Made by a program: the position numbers and the translations under genes
Shown: in pieces, positions 1-5,703 of the stretch
Numbering within the stretch: the first letter of the stretch is position 1
Layout: each line of letters starts with the position of its first letter
Notes under the pieces: generated by a model
Told to the model about the DNA's origin: nothing
Databases searched by the model: none
Seen by the model: only the letters and a program-made list of their open reading frames with translations
NCBI GenBank assembly: GCA_030431475.1
Contig: JAUIJD010000022.1
Location: forward strand, 1-64,000
Reading direction: 5' to 3'
DNA length: 64,000 nucleotides
From: Verrucomicrobiia bacterium
GTDB taxonomy: Bacteria > Verrucomicrobiota > Verrucomicrobiia > Verrucomicrobiales > Akkermansiaceae

Positions 1-60
1 CAGCCGCCGGGCGGCGTCGCGCCAGGTGGCGAAGGAGTGGCCGGGGTCGATGGAGTGCAT
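1..60 (-). CDS. N-terminal 20 codons of a UdgX/DUF4130-like DNA-repair protein (partial, runs off left edge)
   Basis: Reading leftward from the ATG at 60, the frame stays open to the window edge and begins MHSIDPGHSFATWRDAARRL. The 'FxxWRxAARxL' pattern is what I remember at the start of the TIGR03914/TIGR03915 proteins, which accompany a radical SAM partner; here that partner lies upstream on the same strand (1531-2757). In other genomes the two genes are usually adjacent. Here about 1.5 kb of repeats and a transposase separate them. Only 20 residues are visible, so the family call rests mainly on neighbourhood and could be wrong. Confidence 0.5.
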   Translation of the reverse strand, partial: MHSIDPGHSFATWRDAARRL

Positions 61-82
61 GAGTTGAAGGAGGTGCGGACTT

Positions 83-149
83 CGCCTGCGCCCCTCCGGG
101 GCTAGGGAGTTCGCGGGGGTGGCATCCTTGCCTTCGCCCCTGCGGGGCT
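83..149. repeat. Degenerate copy of the family G palindrome unit
   Basis: It contains GCCCCTCCGGGGC (90-102) and GCCCCTGCGGGGC (136-148), the outer modules of a composite repeat that recurs at 431-516, 1019-1110, 5408-5490 and 5530-5625. The central 20 bp palindrome of the other copies is missing here. Confidence 0.7.
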
Positions 150-180
150 GGATGGTTCGTTGGGCAGTGGGCGATTAGCG

Positions 181-425
181 GATGGCGGATGGCGGATGGC
201 GGATGGTGGATGGTGGATGGCGGATGGTGGATGGCGGATGGCGGATGGCGGATGGCGGATGGCGGATGGTGGATGGTGGATGGTGGATGGTGGATGGTGG
301 ATGGTGGATGGTGGATGAGCCGATGAGCCGATGAGCCGATGAGCCGATGAGCCGATGAGCCGATGAGCCGATGGGCGGATGGGCGGATGGGCGGATGGGC
401 GGATGGGCCGATGGGCCGATGGGTG
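181..425. repeat. Tandem array: 19 heptamers followed by 14 octamers
   Basis: Positions 181-313 are 19 uninterrupted 7-mers, GATGGCG or GATGGTG. At 314 the unit becomes an 8-mer: GATGAGCC seven times (314-369), then GATGGGCG, GATGGGCC and GATGGGTG to 425. The phase never slips within each block. The shift from 7 to 8 suggests gain of a base in one unit followed by expansion. Units differ at one or two positions, so this is not a CRISPR array. Open frames through it are simple-sequence artefacts. Confidence 0.95.
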
Positions 426-430
426 GTGCA

Positions 431-516
431 GGAGTCCCGGAGGGACGCAGGCGATTAGCCCCGGGGTTCACCCCGGGGGGAGCTGGACGGGTGAAGATTT
501 CGAGCCCCGGAGGGGC
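431..516 (-). repeat. Family G palindrome unit, left flank of RAYT 1
   Basis: The unit holds a degenerate GGAGGGAC-type module, a central 8-4-8 palindrome CCCCGGGGTTCACCCCGGGG (459-478) and a closing GCCCCGGAGGGGC-type module. It is oriented opposite to the copy at 1019-1110, so the two bracket the transposase gene as inverted repeats. Confidence 0.85.
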
Positions 517-532
517 GTTGGCGGACTTTGAC

Positions 533-982
533 TCACCAGAGATACCGTTCGTCGAAAGCGATGTCATGCCGCTCAAGAAACCTTCGAAACTCGTCTTTGA
601 AGCTTAACTCTCGATGATGCTCCGCCTGCCTCTGGATGTATTCGGAGACTCTCGGGAGGTCTGATTTGCTGACGGCGAAGGCTCCGTAGCCTTCCTGCCA
701 AGCAAACTTCTCTGCCCGGGCCTGGGTTTCATGGACCCAGCCCGAGGACCTGGATTTCAAGATACGCATGAAGTCGGAAAGGGAGTGTTTCGGTGGAACT
801 CGAACGAGGAGATGAAGATGGTCTGGCATGCCGCCAATCTCACAGAGGACGGAGTCGAGAGAACGGACGATGCCTCCCATGTAGTCGTAGAGTTCGGGTT
901 GAAGATCACCGTGGATCATCGGAAAGCGGTCCTTGGTGGAGAATACCAGATGATAGTGGAGCGAGGTGAAAGTGCCGGGCAT
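533..982 (-). CDS. REP-associated tyrosine transposase (RAYT 1, IS200-like TnpA fold)
   Basis: This is a 149-residue single-domain HUH/Y1 protein. The start at 982 (MPGTFTSLHYHLVFSTKDR) is where family homology begins; the frame extends farther upstream only through repeat DNA. The metal-binding HUH motif is 'HLHLL' in 'PDHLHLLVRV'. A tyrosine in 'VSEYIQRQ' is in the usual position for the catalytic residue. RAYTs act on REP palindromes rather than on classical insertion-sequence ends, and this gene lies between two inverted family G units. There is no second orf (tnpB) or accessory gene. The protein appears full length and intact. Confidence 0.88.
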   Translation of the reverse strand: MPGTFTSLHYHLVFSTKDRFPMIHGDLQPELYDYMGGIVRSLDSVLCEIGGMPDHLHLLVRVPPKHSLSDFMRILKSRSSGWVHETQARAEKFAWQEGYGAFAVSKSDLPRVSEYIQRQAEHHRELSFKDEFRRFLERHDIAFDERYLW

Positions 983-1018
983 GGTGGGGGACTGGGTTGG
1001 GAGGGGATGATGGGAGCT

Positions 1019-1110
1019 CGCCTGCGCCCCTCCGGGGCTTCGGGGTTTCCGGGGGGGCGGGCATCCACGGGGTGAACCCCGTGGCAAATCGCCTTCGCCC
1101 CTGCGGGGCT
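1019..1110 (+). repeat. Family G palindrome unit, right flank of RAYT 1
   Basis: The modules in order are GCCCCTCCGGGGC, then the perfect 8-4-8 palindrome CCACGGGGTGAACCCCGTGG (1065-1084), then GCCCCTGCGGGGC. Orientation is opposite to the copy at 431-516. Confidence 0.88.
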
Positions 1111-1118
1111 GTGGAAGT

Positions 1119-1430
1119 GTGAAGCCGTGAAGCCGTGAAGCCGTTGAGCCGTTGAGCCGTTGAGCCGTGGAGTCGTGGAGTCGTGGAGTCGTGGAGCCTT
1201 TGAGCCGTTGAGCCGTTGCGCCGTTGAGCCGTTGAGCCGTTGAGCCGTTGAGCCGTGGAGTCGTGGAGTCGTGGAGTCGTGGAGTCGTGGAGTCGTGGAG
1301 CTGTGGAGCTGTGGAGCTGTGGAGTCGTGGAGCTGTGGAGCTGTGGAGCTGTGGAGTCGTGGAGCTGTGGAGCTGTGGAGCTGTGGAGCTGTGGGGCTGT
1401 GGGGCTGTGGGGCTGTGGGGCTGTGGGGCT
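1119..1430. repeat. Tandem array of 39 octamers
   Basis: Phase is unbroken from 1119 to 1430. Units drift in blocks: GTGAAGCC, GTTGAGCC, GTGGAGTC, GTGGAGCT and finally GTGGGGCT. Neighbouring units are most alike, as expected from local slippage or unequal exchange. It is one side of the RAYT 1 locus, with the 7/8-mer array at 181-425 on the other side. I see no gene in it; long frames on both strands encode low-complexity peptides only. Positions 1431-1530 hold degenerate traces of the same unit and nothing else I recognise. Confidence 0.95.
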
Positions 1431-1530
1431 GTGGGGGCGGGGCTGTGGAAGGGCGGGGCTGTGGAGTTGGTTGGAATAGCGCGAATGGTGGTGCATTGGG
1501 GTGTCTTCCGTCTTCGAGTCTTTCGTCTTC

Positions 1531-2757
1531 TCAGCAGAACAACTCGAGTTGTTCGGGCTTGGGGGCGAAGCGGGCGAGGAGGCGGTCGCTGTCGAGCTCG
1601 GTGGCCGGGGGGCGGTGGTCGGCAGTGATGAGGAAGGGCCGCACTTTCGGAAGAGAGATCCGCAGCCGGGCGAGGTCGGCGAGGCGGATGGGAGCGAAGC
1701 GCCGGATGGAGAGGAGGCGCTCGACGTTTCGCGGGCCGAGGCCGGGGACGCGCAGGAGATCCTCGCGGGTGGCGGTGCGGAGGTCGAGGGGGAAGCGGTG
1801 ACGGTTGCGCAGCGCCCAGGCGAGCTTGGGGTCGAGCCGGAGGTCGAGATTCGGCAGTTCCGGGGTGAGGATTTCACGACGATGGAAGCCGTAGAAGCGC
1901 ATGAGCCAGTCGGCCTGGTAGAGCCGGTGCTCGCGCAGCAGCGGCGCGGGCTTCGCGGGAAGGATGGCGGAGGGCTCGGGGATGGGGCTGAAGGCGGAAT
2001 AGTAGACCCGGCGCAGACGGTAGGAGCCGTAGAGCTCCTCGGAGCGGGCGAGGAAGTCGGCGTCGGTCGATTCGTCGGCGCCGACGATGACCTGGGTGCT
2101 CTGGCCGGTGGCATGCCGCAGGCGGCGGTCGCCGCTGCGCTTGCGGTCGTTGGCCTCGTCGAGCTTGAGCCGGATGCGGCCCATCGCCTGCTTGGTGCGC
2201 CCGAGGTTTTTCTCCGGGGCGAAGCGCGACAGGCTCTCCTGCTTGGGCAGCTCGAGGTTGAGGCTGATCCGGTCGGCGTGGCGGGCGGCCTCCTCGATCA
2301 ACTCCGGCGAGGCCTCGGGGATGGTCTTGAGGTGGAGGTAACCGCGGAAGTCGTGCACCTCGCGCAGGGTGCGGGCCACGGCGACGAGCTGCTCCATGGT
2401 GTGGTCGGCACTGCGTATGATGCCGGAGCTGAGGAAGAGGCCTTCGATGTAGTTGCGCTTGTAGAAGTCGAGGGTGAGGCGGACGACCTCGGCCGGCGTG
2501 AAGGCGGCCCGGCGGACATTCGACGAGCGGCGGTTGATGCAGTAGTGGCAGTCGTAGAGGCAGCGGTTGGTGAGGAGGACCTTCAGCAGCGAAATGCAGC
2601 GTCCGTCCGGGGCGTAGCTGTGGCAGATGCCGGCTCCGCCGGCCGAGCCGACGCCGGTGCCACCGCGGGAGTCGCGTCGTTTGGCGCCCGAGCTGGCGCA
2701 GGACGCATCGTATTTCGCCGCGTCGGCGAGGATGGCAAGCTTCTCCTGTAAGTCCAT
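1531..2757 (-). CDS. Putative DNA modification/repair radical SAM protein (TIGR03916-like)
   Basis: This 408-residue protein has the radical SAM cluster motif CxxxCxxC in 'CLYDCHYC' near residue 67, which holds a [4Fe-4S] cluster that cleaves S-adenosylmethionine. The segment 'ICHSYAPDGRCISLLKVLLTNRC' (split here as ICHSYAPDGRC and ISLLKVLLTNRC) is typical of this family. Near the C-terminus a helix-hairpin-helix ('LLRVPGLGPRNVERLL') suggests DNA binding. Family members are usually encoded beside a UdgX-like protein and are presumed to repair or modify DNA, but the substrate is unknown. The partner start is probably the partial gene at 1-60. The protein shows no truncation. Confidence 0.88.
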   Translation of the reverse strand: MDLQEKLAILADAAKYDASCASSGAKRRDSRGGTGVGSAGGAGICHSYAPDGRCISLLKVLLTNRCLYDCHYCINRRSSNVRRAAFTPAEVVRLTLDFYKRNYIEGLFLSSGIIRSADHTMEQLVAVARTLREVHDFRGYLHLKTIPEASPELIEEAARHADRISLNLELPKQESLSRFAPEKNLGRTKQAMGRIRLKLDEANDRKRSGDRRLRHATGQSTQVIVGADESTDADFLARSEELYGSYRLRRVYYSAFSPIPEPSAILPAKPAPLLREHRLYQADWLMRFYGFHRREILTPELPNLDLRLDPKLAWALRNRHRFPLDLRTATREDLLRVPGLGPRNVERLLSIRRFAPIRLADLARLRISLPKVRPFLITADHRPPATELDSDRLLARFAPKPEQLELFC

Positions 2758-2811
2758 GCTGTTCGCATGAACTCTACCGGAAGATGGCTGCCGGGCAATG
2801 GATGTTAGAGT

Positions 2812-3624
2812 CTACTCCGGACTCCACTCGTCGATGAAGGCGCGGTCTTCCTTCGAAAGGTTGTCGAGCGGAAAGGTCATGCTGCGACCGTTGACACGGG
2901 CGGTCAGCTGGTTGCCGTCGCGGCGGAGCAGGGTGGCCTCGATCTTGCGGCCGTCCTGATGGGTGAGGGTGCGGTTGACCGGGTTCGCCCGGCCGCCGGC
3001 CGAACCCTCTCCTTCGGCGAGCGGGCTCTCCCCGGGCAGCTTGCGGCGGATCTCCTCGAAGCCGACCGACTCATGGAGGAGGAAGACGGCGTCGAGATTG
3101 AAGTTCTGCGAGCGGCCGTGGATGGTGAGCTCGTAGGTTCCGCCGGCCTCGAGGGTGTACACGGGATCCCACTTCTTGTGGTTCGCGTCGAGCTTGCGGC
3201 ACCAGCCCCAGCCTTCGGCGGAGCCGCCGAACATCTTGGTGTCGCTCTCGAGGATCTTCTTCGGGGTGTCGTTCGCGGACTCGAAATCGCCGTCGAGGGC
3301 GACGTAGCAGTCGTTGCAGATGTCGTCGCGCTTCGAGATCAGGTTCTTGTGGCCACGCAGCACGAGCGTGTAGCCCCCGGCCTTGGAAACGGTGAAGCGG
3401 TAGATGAGCGGGGATTCCGGTGGGCCTGTCTCGGGCTTGTTGCCGGTGAATTCGAGATGCCCTTTCCCGGAGAATCCCTCGACGTCGGTTTTCAACTTCC
3501 ATCTTCCGAGGCGCGAGGCGGTCGATTCGGCCTCGATCATGATGACTCCCCGCGTTTCCTGGAAGACCGGGTCGGCGACGGCGAGAGAGGCAGGAAGGAG
3601 AACGAGGAGGAGCAGGTGGCGCAT
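2812..3624 (-). CDS. Secreted protein with C-terminal SHD1-like domain
   Basis: The protein has 270 residues. It starts with a clear signal peptide (MRHLLLLVLLPASLAVA). The middle part, about residues 25-185, is beta-rich and resembles a carbohydrate-binding or CBM-like sandwich: 'IMIEAES', then 'YTLVLRGHKN', then 'YELTIHGRS'. The last about 55 residues ('RTLTHQDGRKIEATLLRR' to 'EDRAFIDEW') match the SLA1-homology-domain-1 pattern frequent in secreted Planctomycetes and Verrucomicrobiota proteins. It follows the DUF1501 gene on the same strand after 215 bp. Its ligand is unknown; the domain calls are from memory of the patterns. Confidence 0.65.
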   Translation of the reverse strand: MRHLLLLVLLPASLAVADPVFQETRGVIMIEAESTASRLGRWKLKTDVEGFSGKGHLEFTGNKPETGPPESPLIYRFTVSKAGGYTLVLRGHKNLISKRDDICNDCYVALDGDFESANDTPKKILESDTKMFGGSAEGWGWCRKLDANHKKWDPVYTLEAGGTYELTIHGRSQNFNLDAVFLLHESVGFEEIRRKLPGESPLAEGEGSAGGRANPVNRTLTHQDGRKIEATLLRRDGNQLTARVNGRSMTFPLDNLSKEDRAFIDEWSPE

Positions 3625-3788
3625 GTTTCAGCAGGTGGGGCTCTCCTGGATACGTTGCGGGTGGACGAAGTGTTTCCGCCGCAGTGGCGGATCCGGCGCG
3701 GGTGGACGTGGAGAAACCGGGAATGCCGTGGAGTTCGGCGGGCTGGAATTTCGTGGAGAAGGCGTGGCGGTGGAGGGTTGGCTCGCCA

Positions 3789-3835
3789 CGCGGCGGAGCC
3801 GCCGCGGATCCCCCTCGCAAAGCGGGAGCTTTGCG
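3789..3835. repeat. Two adjacent perfect palindromes between two minus-strand genes
   Basis: CGCGGCGGAGCCGCCGCG (3789-3806) is a perfect 8-2-8 palindrome, and CGCAAAGCGGGAGCTTTGCG (3816-3835) is a perfect 8-4-8 palindrome. They begin four bases beyond the stop of the DUF1501 gene. They could act as a terminator or mRNA 3' stabiliser, but no U-tract follows. They fit the palindrome pattern seen across the window. The rest of 3625-3788 holds nothing I recognise. Confidence 0.75.
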
Positions 3836-3839
3836 CCAC

Positions 3840-5309
3840 TCACCCAATGACGTCCCTCACCACGCGGCTCGGCTTGGTGACGTTGCTGAGGCGCTGGTCG
3901 AGGCCCTGGAAGGGATAGGTGAAGCGTTTGTGGTCGAAGCCGAGGAGGGTCATCAGCGTGGCGTGGAAGTCGTGGGCGCTGACCTTGTCGATGGCGGCTT
4001 CGTAGCCGATGGGGTCGGTTTCGCCGTAGGTGAAGCCGGGCTTCACGCCGCCGCCCGCCATCCACAGGGTGTAGGCGGAGGGGCTGTGGTCGCGGCCGAC
4101 GTTGCTCATCTCGACGCCGCCGCGGTTCTCCCGCATCGGCGTGCGGCCGAACTCACCGGACCAGATGACCAGCGTTTCCTCCAGCAGGCCGCGCTGTTTC
4201 AGGTCCTTGAGCAGGGCGGCGATCGGTTGGTCGATCTGGCGGCACTTGTCGGCGAAACCCTGGCGGAGGTCGGTCTGGGCATTCGTGCCGTGGGAGTCCC
4301 AGCCCCAGTCGAAGAGTTGGATGTAGCGCACGCCACGCTCGGCGAGGCGACGGGCAAGCAGGCAGTTGTTGGCAAAGGATTCGCGGCCGGGCTGCGTGGC
4401 GTAGGCCTTGTGGATGGACTCGGGTTCCTTCGAGATGTCGAAGGCATCGGAGGCGTGGAGCTGCATCCGGAACGCCATTTCATACTGCGCGATGCGGGTC
4501 TCGGTCTCGGGATCGCCGATGTCGGTGGCCACGCGCTGGTTGAGGGTGTTGAGCGCATCGAGGGTGCGGCGTCGCAGGCTGCGCGAGACGCCGTCGGGAT
4601 TGCCGAGGAAAAGCACCGGGTCGCCCTGCGAGCGGCATTGGACGCCCTGATAGACGCTGGGCAGGTATCCGGAGCCCCATACCGACTTGCCGGCGTCGGG
4701 GTTCTTGCCGCCGGAGGTCAGTGCGATGAAGCCGGGAAGGTTCTGGTTTTCCGAACCCAGTCCGTAGGTCGCCCACGCTCCGGCCGAGGGATTCCCGGGG
4801 ATGGCGCTGCCGGTGTGGAGGAGGAGCTGGGCGGGGCCGTGGTTGAACTGGTCGGACCACATCGACTTGATGAAGCAGACCTCGTCGATGACCTCCTCGA
4901 AATGCGGCAGCCGGTCGGAGATCCACGCGCCGCTGTCGCCGGCCTGGTGGAAGGGATACTGCGAGCCGAGCATCTTCGGCACGCCCTGGATGAAGGCAAA
5001 TTGCTTGCCGGCGAGAAACTCCTGCGGGCATTCCTTGCCGTCGAGCTTGGCGAGCTCGGGCTTGTGGTCGAACAGCTCGAGCTGGCTCGGTGCCCCGGCC
5101 ATGTGGAGGTAGATCACGCGCTTCGCCTTGGGCGCGAAGTGGGGGACGTCGGGCGCGAGCGGGGCGGCGGGGTTCTTCTCGAGCTTTGCGCCGAAACCCG
5201 TCTGGGTGCCCATCCACAGCGCTCCGAGCGAGAGCGAGGACTCGCGGAGGAAATGCCGTCGCGTGAGGTGGCGGACGCGGTCGTGGTGGAGTTGTTGGAA
5301 CAGGTTCAT
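3840..5309 (-). CDS. DUF1501 domain-containing protein
   Basis: This 489-residue protein begins MNLFQQLHHDRVRHLTRRHF. 'LTRRHFLRES' resembles a Tat-type export signal, as in most family members. Family hallmarks are 'KRVIYLHMAGAPSQLELFDHKP', seen in two halves, and 'VIWSGEFGRTPM', then 'GRDHSPSAYTLWMAGGGVK'. DUF1501 proteins are sulfatase/alkaline-phosphatase-fold proteins of unknown activity, and in this phylum they usually pair with a PSD1 cytochrome, here the next gene upstream at 5704. I chose the start at 5309 because sequence farther upstream is translated heptamer repeat (SPITDHRSPITDH). No Shine-Dalgarno is visible; the repeat fills that space. Confidence 0.9.
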   Translation of the reverse strand: MNLFQQLHHDRVRHLTRRHFLRESSLSLGALWMGTQTGFGAKLEKNPAAPLAPDVPHFAPKAKRVIYLHMAGAPSQLELFDHKPELAKLDGKECPQEFLAGKQFAFIQGVPKMLGSQYPFHQAGDSGAWISDRLPHFEEVIDEVCFIKSMWSDQFNHGPAQLLLHTGSAIPGNPSAGAWATYGLGSENQNLPGFIALTSGGKNPDAGKSVWGSGYLPSVYQGVQCRSQGDPVLFLGNPDGVSRSLRRRTLDALNTLNQRVATDIGDPETETRIAQYEMAFRMQLHASDAFDISKEPESIHKAYATQPGRESFANNCLLARRLAERGVRYIQLFDWGWDSHGTNAQTDLRQGFADKCRQIDQPIAALLKDLKQRGLLEETLVIWSGEFGRTPMRENRGGVEMSNVGRDHSPSAYTLWMAGGGVKPGFTYGETDPIGYEAAIDKVSAHDFHATLMTLLGFDHKRFTYPFQGLDQRLSNVTKPSRVVRDVIG

Positions 5310-5315
5310 GGTGAG

Positions 5316-5350
5316 GTGATCGGTGATCGGTGATCGGTGATCGGTGATCG
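5316..5350. repeat. Five perfect heptamers abutting the DUF1501 start codon
   Basis: GTGATCG is repeated five times without error, followed by degenerate 7-mers starting GTGAGAG, TGAAGAG and TGAGCGG up to about 5378. The array lies 7 bp upstream of the ATG at 5309 and replaces the normal leader and ribosome-binding region. Confidence 0.95.
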
Positions 5351-5407
5351 GTGAGAGTGAAGAGTGAGCGGTGAAGGATGGGGCCATGAGAGCTGCCCGG
5401 TGCGGTC

Positions 5408-5625
5408 AAGCCCCGGAGGGGTGCAGGCGCTTGGCCACGGGGTTCACCCCGTGGATGGATGGAGAGATGGTGGGGAGCCCCGGAGGGGCGAAGGTGAAGT
5501 ATGATTCATGCTTCGGGAGGCGATCGACACCGCCTGCGCCCCTCCGGGGCTCGGGAAGCTGGTGCGGAGGCCATCCCACGGGGTGAACCCCGTGGCAAAT
5601 CGCCGTCGTCCCTTCGGGACTGGAG
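5408..5625. repeat. Inverted pair of family G palindrome units
   Basis: The first unit (about 5408-5490) has its core CCACGGGGTTCACCCCGTGG at 5435-5454. The second (about 5530-5625) has CCACGGGGTGAACCCCGTGG at 5576-5595 and runs in the opposite direction. Each is flanked by GCCCCGGAGGGGC-type modules. This is the same arrangement as around RAYT 1 but with no transposase between, so it looks like a non-autonomous pair. The 394 bp gap 5310-5703 holds these repeats, the heptamers and no gene. Confidence 0.88.
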
Positions 5626-5703
5626 AAAAGGCGGGATGCGAACATGTTTGCGGGAAGCGGGAAGCGGCTGGGGCGCGGTCGCTTGGGTTTTCGTCAGATC
5701 GCG

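Noticed and set aside
533-982. Complete IS200/IS605 insertion sequence
   Set aside because: The protein fits the RAYT group. No tnpB is present, and the flanking units are dispersed palindromes in inverted orientation rather than IS200-type ends.
181-1430. CRISPR array or minisatellite-encoded proteins
   Set aside because: Units are 7-8 bases in direct contact with no spacers, and the open frames through them give low-complexity peptides in all phases. No cas genes are present.
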